From: Endotrypanum monterogeii
Lineage: Eukaryota > Euglenozoa > Kinetoplastea > Trypanosomatida > Trypanosomatidae
NCBI GenBank assembly: GCA_000333855.2
Contig: CM007324.1
Span: 1-47,775, forward strand
DNA: 47,775 bases
Reading direction: 5' to 3'
In this document: positions 1 through 10,718 of the stretch, piece after piece
How positions within the stretch are numbered: position 1 is the first letter of the stretch
Layout of the letters: the number at the start of each line of letters is the position of its first letter
Notes under the pieces: generated by a model
The model's database searches: none
What the model saw: the letters and a program-made list of their open reading frames with translations, nothing else
Told to the model about the DNA's origin: nothing
Position numbers and translations under genes: made by a program

Positions 1-52
1 TAACCCTGACCCTGACCCTGACCCCTGACCCTAACCCTGACCCTGACCAACA
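1..52. repeat. Degenerate telomere repeats
   Basis: The first ~50 bases are tandem CCCTAA/CCCTGA hexamers, read as the C-rich strand running inward from a left chromosome end. Most units are CCCTGA (TCAGGG on the G strand) rather than the canonical CCCTAA, and one unit carries an extra C. The tract is short and the window starts inside it, so the true terminus lies to the left or was not assembled. Confidence 0.85.
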
Positions 53-196
53 ATGGACCCTAACCCCCCCCCCCGATGGCCCAAAGGGCGTCTGGCAGGC
101 CCAAACACAACAAGCGAACAAAAACCAAAAACAAACCCCAATGGAGGCCCATCAAAAGTTGTACCAGCGCTGGGCATGTTGAAATCCCAATGCAAA
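53..196. other. Telomere-associated sequence
   Basis: This single stretch lies between the telomere repeats and the inverted-repeat arm. It has a run of 13 C at about 65-77 and then a segment rich in AAC/AAAC. Open frames here are short, lack a trans-splicing context and look non-coding. The position fits the telomere-associated conserved sequences known from Leishmania; I could not match the exact conserved boxes. Confidence 0.5.
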
Positions 197-577
197 ACCC
201 CCAGCTTCGGTCGCATCACCCCGGCACTTGTGCGTGCCGTGACCTGGCGCCAAGAAACAGTACACACACTCGGGAAACGGCAGCCCAGCGAAACGGCCAC
301 TACCCTGCTTCAAACTGTGGTTTACCCCTGTCGGTATACTTTCCAGAGGTGATTGCCTACCCCTCCCCGAAGAGGGGCAGGGGATGGACTAGACTAGCCA
401 AACGAGAACCAACACCTCACCATGTTTATGAATAGCGTGAGGATGCTCACTGTCGTCGATCGATTTCACTCTGCACAAATAAGGGCCCCACTGCCGACAT
501 TAACCGTGACGACTCGCATGGACCGCTTTTCGTTCAGGCAGCCAACTCAACTAGAACGTGAAACAGTTATTCACTGG
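197..577 (+). repeat. Subtelomeric repeat, left inverted arm
   Basis: Positions 197-523 match the reverse complement of 7700-8026 with, by eye, only two substitutions (around 505-508). Similarity continues at roughly 75-80% to about 570, then stops. The segment includes a small GC-rich hairpin around 359-383 (CCCCTCCCCG then AGGGG). The open reading frames in it are shared by both arms only because the DNA is duplicated; nothing suggests they are genes. Confidence 0.9.
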
Positions 578-3500
578 GCGAATCTGCACTCTTTTTTTCC
601 AAGCAAGATGCTGATCCGAGGGTCACCGGACCGCCGTGTATGGACCGGTGTTTCAGTAAGGTGCAGGAAAACATGCCAAGTGTATAGGGGAAAGCTATTT
701 TTATGAACAAACGGGCGTCTTCTAGCACAGTGGAGAAAAAAACTCTTGTTTGAGTAAAGATAAAAGTGGGTTCGTGAATGCATGCGTTAAAGACGCACCG
801 CCCACCGCGTGGAGGACTACTGGATTATTTGTGGCGATGCTTTCTCTACCCGAAGATGCCAAACAAAAGTGGCGCATGGGATAATTTGCATAAGACGCAC
901 TTCCTTCATTAGAAATGGTTACAGGGGGCTTTCTGGCTTCGAGGGGGGGCGGGTTGGAAGGGGGTGTTGGCCTCTTGGGGGATCTAAGATGGAATTTTGC
1001 AGTGTGGCTCACACTCCCCGGTTGCGGCAAGGGTGCCATTTATAATGGAGGCCATCACCTTAGCGCAATGGTTTCTCTCAATACTGCAGCTGGCAACTTC
1101 CAAAGCAGTGATTCACTGAGAAATCAAAACTATTCTTTTTCCCTATGAGTTACGGTAACCGGGAAGCTGGTATGTCTCCGAATTGTTCTCTTGAGCGAGG
1201 ACTGCCCCCAGCAGCTTTCCAAAGCGCGATATTGAATTCTTTTTTTTGCTTAAGGAAATGCACAGGGCATATACATATTATCCAATTTGGGACGTACCGC
1301 GTACCGTTTTCTTATGCAGGGTGGAGGTCTTTTCGCATCTGGTAGTAAGGTGACAACTCTATTCGGTTTTCAGACCACGTTACTCGACAGTGCGAACGCA
1401 CTTTCGGTCCACGTATGTCTCTTCGAAATCGACTCACCTTGTTTGTGGCGAGTATATCAGGGAAGATACCGGTGCCTCTAGGGCTCGCTTGGGAAATGAA
1501 CTTTTTGTTTTTACCGTCGTTCTTGGATGTTACACCTTATCTTCCTCCAGGTTACAGGTTTAGAAGTGGGGGCGTCTTCAACGCTGGGGTGAGATGAGAT
1601 TTCTCTGTCTATATAAAGTGTGTTTTTTGTGTGAACTTTTCAACGGTTTGTAGGTATCTGCTAAGACACGTGCATATTCACACTCACAACGGCATTGTCA
1701 GGTGTGGAATAACTCATTCTAGTGTAGTGGCTTGGTCCACTTCTACATCATAGCGTCCTCAGCACTGTGTACCTGTGCTTCTAGTAAGGTAAAGGAACCC
1801 TGGTAGCGACTTGGTAGACATTCAATTTGTCTACAGTCGTTCCTTTGGGGCTGCTGCTTCGTTCCAACTTTTTTGTAAGAAGTCATGAATGTGTCGGGTT
1901 CATGATTAACGTGAAAAAGCTCACTCATTGCCCAATTAAGATCCTTTTGAAACAAAAAAGACTTGGGGTCGTAGAAAGAAGCGCAACTTTTATTTTTTCT
2001 TTTGGGTAATGGTTGCAAAAAGGTTCCGATAAAGAGAGCTAAAATTCCTTTCCTGAAGTAGTTGGTCGCTTTTTGAGCAGTGGACTTGTTGCGTTGCGTG
2101 CTTGCGCTTGCCTACTCAGGGGCGAATGATTGGGATATGTCTGAACACGTCTAACAAGAAATTTTCAGCTGAGAACCCTAACAACGGCTGATTTGGTTTG
2201 CACAGAATCTGCTTTTTCCACATAGAGCCTTTTTGCAGAATGCTGTGCAGGCATCAAAAGGCAATAGGATACCTCGTCTGTTGAGAGCCTCTTGATGTTT
2301 TTGTACCTGATTCCAGCGGCATTGTGCTGACGGTTTCGTGGGGAGTTTTAGGTGGGAAAAAAAGCTGGATTTTGAGGCCGTCTCTTTTGTGTTGTTGACT
2401 ACTGTTCCTTTCCGAGGTGGGATCTTCCTTTTTTTCATGTTAGCATCCATGATCGAAGAATCATTGCAGTTGTTTCTTGCTTTTTGGAAAGGTTTGTTTG
2501 TGTGATCGTGAAGTGCCTGTCATTCGGGGAATCGAAAGAGGAAGTACATCAATGCAACGGATTCTCAAGCTTTGGTTCTTTTTCCTGGTCTTTCTGCCTT
2601 GTGCTAGAAGGTATCTTTGGGTGGATTGAAGAAACTGGCCATTGTTAAAGGCGAGATGATTTTTTGAAATATGCTTTCCCTTGCCCAACATTTCTTTTTC
2701 ACCGGGCTGCCGCGGCGTACGGTAATGCTTTGAAGACCCTTGCATCTGTTCTTCAACCACTGGTTGATGACAATTTTCTGCGATGCCACCGCGCTACAAA
2801 AAAAAAAAAAAGCCCTCTGCCGAAGTGTCTGTACCCCTGAAGCAAAGTATTGCCATTGACGGGAAGAAATCATTGGAACAATCCCAAAATTGGCGCACTC
2901 TGGGAGTAATTATCAGGTGCTAGCAAAAAAGAGCTGGAAAAAAAATGTCGTTTGAGTAGTCGCACTTTTTGGCCTGTAGCGTGCAGCCATTACTTGTGAA
3001 AGGAGTTGATGTTGAGAGTTGTACTATCCTCTTTTCATTTTTCAACATGAGAACTTGTGGAAGCAGGTAGATGTCTCATCCGCTAGGCTCTGTGCCATCA
3101 CAAAAGATGCCTTTTTTCAGCTGTCGATACAGCACAAGTACAGGCGTTGTGGACACCTACGATTGTGTATTACGAAAGGTGATGTGGTGTCACACGCAGG
3201 CGAGAGGTAGATTTCTAGTAGAACACTTTGTCTCTCGACTCTAAATGATGGTGCAGTTCTCTGCTGCAGACTAAAGCTGCAAACCTCGTATCCTTCTGGC
3301 TCCTTGATTTATAGTTATTCATTGAACTGGGCGTCAAGAAGGGTCTTCGTGGCATTGTGGTGACACTCGTGACATCGAAGAACTAACTGAAATGATCCAG
3401 GCGTTCAGCATATGACATGTGTGATCGATGATGAAGCCATCGAGGGTTTGTTGGATGAGGCTAGTAGCTTCAGATAGATTTGGGCTTCACTGAAATACAT

Positions 3501-4077
3501 TTGAGCATACCACTGCTAGAAGCAGCTTTACATGTGCACTGTGTTCAAGAGTTCTCACATGCTACACTCCTTTGGGGCTTTAGTCTCTTGGTTAATGGAA
3601 GTTTTTTTTTCCTCACATAAATCATTGTCGAGTGGGCGTATGAGCATGGTAATTCTCTTTCTGCAACTTCTAGTTGCTAGAAGAATAAAGGGATATTATA
3701 TTTTTATATCTTTTTACATAATGGAACTGCAAGGATAACCTGATAATTGTTTCGCGTGGCTAACTGAAGTACGGTACAAATTGCTTTTTGAATGGGAAGA
3801 CTTTTCCTAGGACCCCTTTCCAGCGATTCTTGAGCCATTTTGTTTGGTGGCATGAGTAATGAAAAGAAGGAAAACGTCAAGTGATCCTATAGAGAGGAGG
3901 AACTGCTTGTTGGTAACTGAGGAGGTGTATTTTGTTTGTTGCTTTGCCTTCCGTCACAGGTGGAAATAAAATTTAGCAATAGACACCTGACGGGTACACC
4001 GCTGAACGACTGTGGTGAGTGGTGCAGTTAGAAAAAGCTCAGGTCCAAAGTCTGATGTTTCACAGCTATTTCTTCAC
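578..4077. other. Gene-poor subtelomeric stretch
   Basis: About 3.5 kb with no open frame longer than ~105 codons on either strand. Composition is more AT-rich and less pyrimidine-skewed than the spacers beyond 12 kb. There is an A13 run near 2799. I recognise no RNA gene, no further tandem repeat and no convincing protein motif. Decayed sequence beyond recognition is possible. Confidence 0.5.
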
Positions 4078-4114
4078 TATTTTTGTTTCCCTTTTTTTTT
4101 CTTCTTCTTCTCAG
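4078..4114 (+). promoter_or_regulatory. Trans-splice acceptor for Ca2+-ATPase
   Basis: A nearly pure pyrimidine tract rich in T and CTT ends in CTCAG at 4114, with no AG inside it. This is the classic kinetoplastid acceptor layout and predicts a 5' UTR of about 125 nt before the ATG at 4240. Confidence 0.65.
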
Positions 4115-4239
4115 AGTCATCTGCATTATCTTCTTCTTCGCGTCATCCCTTCGAGCTTTCCCCTCTTTTGTTAGTTGCCTGGCTGTGTTCACCACGAAAC
4201 TAGACTCTACGAAGGCCAAAGAAGGAATTGCAAAAGAAA

Positions 4240-7200
4240 ATGAGTCAAGTTATCCTCCCAGATGATCCTAGCTCGATGGACGGCGAGCTGGTCTGCCGAA
4301 TGTTAGGAGTGAAAGAGACCCATGGTCTGCCTCAGGATGAAGTTGTGAGACGCCTTCAAGAGTTTGGAAAAAACGAATTTCCTTCGGAGTCTCCAGTACC
4401 TTTTTGGAAGCGTGTCGTTGCTCAATTTGAAGACATGCTGGTGCGAATTTTACTTCTAGCCGCATTTGTCAGTTTCTGTATGGCGGTACTTGAAAATAAA
4501 GCGGCGGAATTCGTGGAGCCTATTATCATTTTGCTCATTCTAACTTTGAATGCAATTGTCGGTATTTGGCAGGAAAACCGAGCTGATGAAGCAATTGATG
4601 CGCTGAAAGACTTTGTTCCGGAAACAGCCGTCGCTGTTCGTGATGGTGTTACACAAGCAATCCGAGCGGAAAACCTGGTGCCTGGAGACATCCTCGAAGT
4701 CACGGTTGGAGATCGCGTTCCGGCCGATGTTCGGCTGTTGGCGCTGGAAAGTACAACGCTGCGAGTGGACGAGTCGATTCTGAATGGTGAATCAGTGGAA
4801 GCGATGAAGGGAATTGAATCTGTCATTGACAAGGGAGACCGGTTTCCATCGTGTCTGATCTATCGTGGCACTGCTGTCGTATACGGCAAGGCTCGCGGCA
4901 TTGTCGTGCGCACCGGCACATCGACAGAAATTGGCTCTATTGAGCGCTGTGTGCGCGAGCAGGAGGAAACAAAGACACCGCTGCAGGTGAAGCTAGATGA
5001 GTTTGGTGTTCTCCTTTCAAAAGTTATCGGATACATTTGCCTGCTAGTTTTTGCAGTCAATCTTTTACACTCCTTCAAGACGCGCTCTCTAGATATCCAC
5101 GAGCCCTGGTTCGATCGCTACTTACAGCCTGTTGTGCATTCGATGAAGATAGCTGTAGCCTTAGCTGTCGCTGCGATCCCTGAGGGCCTACCGGCCGTAG
5201 TGACGACGTGTCTGGCACTCGGCACACGCAAGATGGCGCGACACAACGCCCTCGTGCGCGATTTGCCCAGCGTGGAAACGCTTGGCCGGTGCACTGTGAT
5301 TTGCTCCGACAAGACTGGAACGTTAACAACAAATATGATGTCGGTCTCTGAAGTGGTGACAATGGAGTCGTCTGGTAGGGTATGTGAGTACTGCATTAGT
5401 GACTCGAAGTTCAATGTCATGACGGGCGCTGTTTCTCACGCCGGCACCCACGCCGGTGATGTGCTTCGCGATGACGCTGCTCTCGAAATGGTGGCGACGG
5501 TTGCCACTTTGTGCAACGACGCCTCACTCACTTTGGGTGCATCTTCTACGGGGGTTGAAAAAGTGGGTGACGCTACAGAAGCGGCTCTTTTGGTGATGAG
5601 CGAGAAGCTTTACCATAACGTGACGCAAGGTATGATCAATGCTACCGACTTGCCAGTTGATCACTGCCGATCTTTAAAGAGAAAACTCTGGATCAGAAAG
5701 ACGACGCTGGAGTTCACGCGTTCTCGCAAGTCGATGAGTGTGTGTTGTACATCGGCCGGTGATGCCCGCGTTCATAGTCTCTTCGTGAAGGGCGCCCCGG
5801 AAGAGGTTTTGAAACGATGCAATCGTATTATGCTCAAAGATGGTCGTATTACACCCCTCACACCTACTATGGCAAACACCTTAATGGACAAGATCGATCG
5901 AATGTCTAGTACAGAAGACGCGCTCCGCTGTATCGCGTTTGCCTTCCGCCCTATTCCAGACCCCAAGCAGCTGGATCTATCTGATCCAGCCAAGTTTGAG
6001 ACCGTGGAGAGTGACCTCACCTTTGTTGGTGTCTGCGGCATGCTAGACCCGCCGCGGAAAGAGGTGGAGGACGCAATAGCGAAATGTCGAACTGCGGGTA
6101 TTCGTGTTATCGTTATCACAGGAGACAAAAGGGAAACGGCCGAGGCTGTATGCCGGCGAATCGGGCTACTCTCACATGGTTCGACTAAAGGCCTCAGCTT
6201 TACCGGGCACGAGCTGGATCGAATGAATGCAGCACAGAAGCGCGCAGCGGTGCAAAGTGCAGTGCTGTTTAGTCGCACTGACCCTTCACATAAGATGGAG
6301 TTGGTAAATCTTCTCCAGGAGGAGAAATTTATTTGTGCCATGACGGGCGATGGCGTGAACGATTCCCCAGCGTTGAAGAAAGCGGATATTGGTATCGCGA
6401 TGGGCTCGGGTACGGAGGTAGCGAAGGCAGCAAGTAAGATGGTGCTTGCAGATGACAATTTTGCCACTGTTGTGAAGGCTATCCGTGAGGGCCGCACTAT
6501 TTTCAGCAATACAAAGCAGTTTATACGCTACCTCATCAGCAGCAACATTGGCGAGGTAGCCTGCGTGTTGACCACAGGGTTGTTTGGTCTGCCAGAAGCA
6601 CTCTCACCAATCCAACTGCTGTGGGTCAATCTCGTCACCGATGGACTGCCGGCGACTGCGCTAGGATTCAATGCTGCTGACCCAGATATCATGGAACAGG
6701 CTCCACGACGAGTGGATGAGCCTATTGTGGACGGGTGGCTCTTTTTCCGCTACATGGTGATTGGGATCTACGTTGGCTTGGCAACGGTTTCTGGATTTGT
6801 GTGGTGGTTCCTGACGAACGGGTTCACGTTCTCCGACCTAGCCTCCTTCGCCACGTGCACAGACATGAGCGTAGACAAGTGTGTAGTTATGGCAAACCCA
6901 CAAACAGCGCGTGCAATAGCTTTGTCTATTCTGGTTGTTGTCGAGATGCTGAATGCACTGAACGCGCTGAGTGAAAATCAGTCGCTCATTGTGTGTCGAC
7001 CTTCCACGAACAAGTGGCTAGTCATTGCTATTGGCTCCTCGATAGCGCTGCACCTCACGATCATGTATATTCCGTTTTTTGCGCGCCTGTTTGGTATTAC
7101 CCCACTAGGTGTGGATGCCAATGTTCTCGCGAATGCAAAACCATGGGACGTTTTGCTGCCTACAGATTTCACGGACTGGAAAACGGTTCTCGTCCTGAGT

Positions 7201-7272
7201 GCTCCAGTCATTTTCATCGACGAACTGTTGAAACTGCACTCGAGGTGCACCAATCAACGCCGTGATAACTAG
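4240..7272 (+). CDS. SERCA-type Ca2+-transporting P-type ATPase
   Basis: A P2A-type calcium pump of 1010 residues, close to the length of animal SERCA. It should move Ca2+ from cytosol into the ER or acidocalcisome-like stores at the cost of ATP. Visible motifs: PEGLP of membrane helix 4 (~314-318), the phosphorylated Asp357 in DKTGT, KGAPE nucleotide-binding loop, DPPR, TGDK, TGDGVND (Asp704) and NLVTDGLP in helix 6, followed by the C-terminal helix bundle. The actuator loop reads NGES (182-185) instead of TGES; the catalytic Glu is kept. The C terminus is hydrophilic with no ER-retrieval signal that I recognise. The open frame extends upstream only to a TTG at 4228; the ATG at 4240 is the first after the predicted splice site. 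It is the most telomere-proximal gene and is flanked by inverted subtelomeric copies. Confidence 0.96.
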   Translation: MSQVILPDDPSSMDGELVCRMLGVKETHGLPQDEVVRRLQEFGKNEFPSESPVPFWKRVVAQFEDMLVRILLLAAFVSFCMAVLENKAAEFVEPIIILLILTLNAIVGIWQENRADEAIDALKDFVPETAVAVRDGVTQAIRAENLVPGDILEVTVGDRVPADVRLLALESTTLRVDESILNGESVEAMKGIESVIDKGDRFPSCLIYRGTAVVYGKARGIVVRTGTSTEIGSIERCVREQEETKTPLQVKLDEFGVLLSKVIGYICLLVFAVNLLHSFKTRSLDIHEPWFDRYLQPVVHSMKIAVALAVAAIPEGLPAVVTTCLALGTRKMARHNALVRDLPSVETLGRCTVICSDKTGTLTTNMMSVSEVVTMESSGRVCEYCISDSKFNVMTGAVSHAGTHAGDVLRDDAALEMVATVATLCNDASLTLGASSTGVEKVGDATEAALLVMSEKLYHNVTQGMINATDLPVDHCRSLKRKLWIRKTTLEFTRSRKSMSVCCTSAGDARVHSLFVKGAPEEVLKRCNRIMLKDGRITPLTPTMANTLMDKIDRMSSTEDALRCIAFAFRPIPDPKQLDLSDPAKFETVESDLTFVGVCGMLDPPRKEVEDAIAKCRTAGIRVIVITGDKRETAEAVCRRIGLLSHGSTKGLSFTGHELDRMNAAQKRAAVQSAVLFSRTDPSHKMELVNLLQEEKFICAMTGDGVNDSPALKKADIGIAMGSGTEVAKAASKMVLADDNFATVVKAIREGRTIFSNTKQFIRYLISSNIGEVACVLTTGLFGLPEALSPIQLLWVNLVTDGLPATALGFNAADPDIMEQAPRRVDEPIVDGWLFFRYMVIGIYVGLATVSGFVWWFLTNGFTFSDLASFATCTDMSVDKCVVMANPQTARAIALSILVVVEMLNALNALSENQSLIVCRPSTNKWLVIAIGSSIALHLTIMYIPFFARLFGITPLGVDANVLANAKPWDVLLPTDFTDWKTVLVLSAPVIFIDELLKLHSRCTNQRRDN

Positions 7273-7650
7273 AGCGAGGAGACGATCGCTAGCGGAATAA
7301 GTCGTGTGAGCTTTTTAAAGTGTTTTTTTCCCACTTGCCGGCCACTTTTGTCGTGTGCCCCGCAGTATTATCTCGGTCATAGCGAATAAAGGAAAAAAAA
7401 GTATGCACGTGTCAGTAGGCCTGTGTACGGTCATACAAACCCAAAAGTAATTCACTGATAAGCGGAAGGAGAAAAAAAAAAGCAGCAGAACGGAATTGCT
7501 TACCCGCAAGTCAAAGCGAGTGTCATTTTGTTTTCTTTTCTCTACTTTGGTCAACACTTTCATGATCACGGGAACACTTCAGCAGAGCGTTTGGCTACCC
7601 TGCCCATGTAGTGGGGAGCTCATGGAGCCGCATTTCCACCTCCCGCTCGT
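7273..7650. other. 3' UTR / spacer after Ca2+-ATPase
   Basis: Non-coding sequence between the pump gene and the right inverted arm. It contains short A and T runs (for example ~7390-7400 and ~7472-7481) consistent with a 3' UTR. No gene seen. Confidence 0.5.
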
Positions 7651-8026
7651 GCATGGTTGTTTCACGTTGTAATTGAGTTGGCTACCTGAAGGCAAAGAGG
7701 TCCATGCGAGTCGTCACGGTTGATATCGGCAGTGGGGCCCTTATTTGTGCAGAGTGAAATCGATCGACGACAGTGAGCATCCTCACGCTATTCATAAACA
7801 TGGTGAGGTGTTGGTTCTCGTTTGGCTAGTCTAGTCCATCCCCTGCCCCTCTTCGGGGAGGGGTAGGCAATCACCTCTGGAAAGTATACCGACAGGGGTA
7901 AACCACAGTTTGAAGCAGGGTAGTGGCCGTTTCGCTGGGCTGCCGTTTCCCGAGTGTGTGTACTGTTTCTTGGCGCCAGGTCACGGCACGCACAAGTGCC
8001 GGGGTGATGCGACCGAAGCTGGGGGT
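7650..8026 (-). repeat. Subtelomeric repeat, right inverted arm
   Basis: This is the reverse complement of the left arm. Positions 7700-8026 pair with 523-197 almost perfectly, and 7650-7700 pair with about 524-575 more loosely. The arm is oriented as if a telomere lay to its right, yet ordinary sequence follows from 8027. The outer telomere-associated block (53-196) and the telomere repeats are not present beside this copy. Confidence 0.9.
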
Positions 8027-9125
8027 CATTACATCCTACGGGCAATTCTTGAAAAAAAAAATGGCAATCATTCAGCTACTTCCTTTAGAGATAAAAGCGA
8101 TAGAAAATCCATTGGGAAAAGGACGAAAAGCTGACCGCTTCTACCTGCTCTAAGACCCGGGCTGTTTTCCGCGTCAGGCTGGTGGTGAAACGGTTCATTT
8201 GTTTTTCCAGATCTGCACTCCTCATCATCTCGACTATGGAGATTCAAGGCCGAAACAGCTTCTTTCCCCCCTTTCTATCTTCAACGTACAGCAACACTTG
8301 ACAGTTGCCGTGTGCACTGTCTCATAACCTACTGTTGTTATGAGTTCTGCTAACGGTACAATCAGCTTGACACCTCACGCTCAGCCACAGCTGTCAGCTC
8401 CATTAACTGGCCTCCACAACAATGGTTTGAGTATTTGTGACAACGTCAGGCTGCTCTGTAAAAATAGTGTGTGAAACTGATAACGCCAATCGAAACAGTC
8501 CTGTCTGGGCTGCGCATTTTTAGTGTGTAATGCGTGCTGGCTCGTTTCTCAATTCGTTTTGGGCAATGAAGACTTGTGTATGAAGTGTTATGCAGATTTG
8601 GACGTGGTGTCTTTCTCAAGGAAAGGGTCCCACCAACAATCTGCTCAGCACACTTCAGTATGTAACTTTCGCGAAAAAAAAACGACGTCTAAGCGATTGG
8701 GTGCTAGCGTACAATAAAGATGAGCTGGATAGTATTCAGCTGTTCACTTATGGCTACCTATATCGATTTTGAGCTTCTGTAGCTTCCTAAGGGGAACTCT
8801 TTAATGCCGTCGTCTGCATCCCACGTTGCAGTTGCACTGCCGCACACTTCTCCTGTCGTAAATTTGGCGAGTGTAGATTCCACCAGGAAGGTTCCCAGGT
8901 CAACCTTTTTTTTTCGTGTGAGCAGTTTCTTGTAGGAAACTCACTCCAGGAAGTGGAATAGGTCCTCACCTTATCGATGTCGCCTACGTCATTTCTTAGA
9001 TTCGCGCCATCGTGAGAAGTGAACCCGACATCACGCCTGATACAACTGCCCCTGCTCTGTGATGGGCACTACTCCGTTACCCGAATAGATTAGCTGTGCA
9101 CATCTGTCGACTGCCGAGACGAACC
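8027..9125. other. Gene-poor spacer
   Basis: No convincing gene on either strand. Short A/T homopolymers occur (about 8051, 8674, 8907). If the minus-strand retroposon remnant to the right was once complete, its 3' part (RNase H region and tail) would have lain here, but I see no clear motif. Confidence 0.4.
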
Positions 9126-10718
9126 TCATGTCGACCTCGTACGGAAAAGGAAGTGTTTTGGAGAACTACGGGACTCACCTATACCCCTGAAAACACGATA
9201 TGTAGGTGAAGGCCGACAGCGTGTCGCATATGGAAGGGAACCAAGGTGAGCGCAAACGTGCTCCACCACGTCAAACAGCTTGATGCTGTCGTCGAAAAAA
9301 AAAAGGATCGATCCCACATAAAGCAAGCTGCGAGGCCGCCCCTGTGGAGGTAACTGGGAGTGGAGGAATGCGTCGAGCTGCAACTAGTTCTAATGGGTAT
9401 GATGTATGGCGGCAGCACTAGGCTGGGTGACCTTGCCTTGAAGTGTGGCCAAGCAATTCTGGGCACGGAGGTGCACTTCCAGCTGCGTTGCAGTTGTATG
9501 AGCCCCTCAGCTGTCCTCAGTGAATGAGCATTTTCCGATCCCAGTGACGATGGGGGCTTGTCTTATCAGGGTGTGCTAGCCTGTGTCACATCTTCACCAC
9601 AGAGAGCGTAAAAAAAAAAACGGTTTTATGTGAGGAGTTGAGGATTGACCAAGCAGGCTCGAGTTCTCGCATACCCCGTAGGCCTGCGTTGGTGCCACCG
9701 TCTCCGTCTTTCTTGATCATTTTACTCGGCGCATCTTGGCGTGCTTCATTGAAAAAAAAAATCCTTGGAATGATTAATGTGTGGCACTGATATGGTGCAG
9801 GATGGTTGAGGTCCTTGAAAGTATTGCTGTCCAGAACTAGAAATTGTACATTGGCCGCTAGGATATCACAATACAACCCATTGATGCTCTTTTTGTCTAC
9901 GGAATGTGCCACCCGTAGGCGAATACGCTATTTCCTCGGCTGTTCCCAAAGGGGGCATGCCAATGTTGATCATGACTGTCGCCTTTCCAACGGTGGCTCC
10001 GTAGCTTCTTTTCTCCAGCCAGTCCCTGAAACTGAGCAACATGCCCACGTTGATCATGTATTGGCATCCTGTTTTCTTCGCCGCAGATCACCGCTACGCT
10101 TACGCGTGTGTTGTCTGTTGTGGAACACGCAACAGACACTAGGGTGACCCGAGAGATGACGACACGCTCTGACACGTTAACAGTGACTGACCACAGATGA
10201 TATCGGGGAAGCAAGGAGGTGCTAAAGAGTGAGAACCAGTATCTATCTTGGGAATGATTATCTGAAGGGGTACGTTGATGCCTTCTCAAGGCGCGTTCGC
10301 GTAGAGAAAGACGAGACACTGCTGGAATGGTTTTCATGCTTCATTTTTCTTTTCATGTTAGTGGAAGGGTGTGTTAGGGCAGCATTGCGCGTACATCCGC
10401 CTGGCCCAGCAGCGGTAGGGGTGCACTGATAGTACAAGTGTGAAAGAAAGAAAGCTGTCTTCTTTTTCCAGGAGGGCCCAATGTCAATTCGGGAGCTGCT
10501 GGGGAGATTAGTTTGGAGTTGGGTTTTTGGTTTTCGCTGCCAGTAGGCACCTGGAGGTAACACACACACACACACAAACGCGCACATGAGCACTTGATAA
10601 ATAATCTTTCTGTTTTCCCCCAAAAGCGTAACAGCTTCAAGAGGGGCAGTCGGTGTCCCTCTGCTTCACTGCATACTAAAAGAAGATGGTGGCAGAATTT
10701 TCCCGGAATAGTAATCAA
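9126..10718 (-). mobile_element. Degenerate ingi/L1Tc-like retroposon remnant
   Basis: Minus-strand frames, broken by stops and shifts, read in order like a non-LTR reverse transcriptase. From 5' to 3': an RLPLLKLL..GKTERL stretch near 10652-10590, resembling RPxSLxxxxxKxxER; CSTTDNT near 10127-10107 in the place of AFDxV; FRDWLEKRSYGATVG at ~10027-9986, then IGMPPLG ending ~9944, matching WLxxR...VG...GxPQG spacing; YCDI at ~9873-9862 where YADD belongs, about 29 codons after GMPPLG; and YVGSI..DDSIKLFDVVEHV at ~9323-9255, like the LGxxxDxxLxFxxHxxxV block after the RT. Order and part of the spacing fit, although two intervals look expanded. Degenerate elements of this type (DIREs) are known in Leishmania, often subtelomeric. 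All catalytic motifs are altered, so it is certainly not active. The call rests on eye-matched motifs only. Confidence 0.42.

Noticed and set aside
76..435. 119-codon open frame shared with a frame at 7788-8045
   Set aside because: The similarity is due to the inverted DNA repeat. Start context and composition are not gene-like.
2461..2873. Minus-strand frames with WLKNR and similar strings, considered as a second RT remnant
   Set aside because: The spacing to other RT blocks is wrong and no further blocks are present.
5772..6509. 245-codon minus-strand frame inside the Ca2+-ATPase
   Set aside because: Ser/Arg-rich shadow of the real gene with no motif; the plus strand is clearly coding.
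10560..10577. CA/GT repeats and similar short tandem arrays as a CRISPR array
   Set aside because: Simple dinucleotide repeats without spacers in a eukaryotic chromosome.
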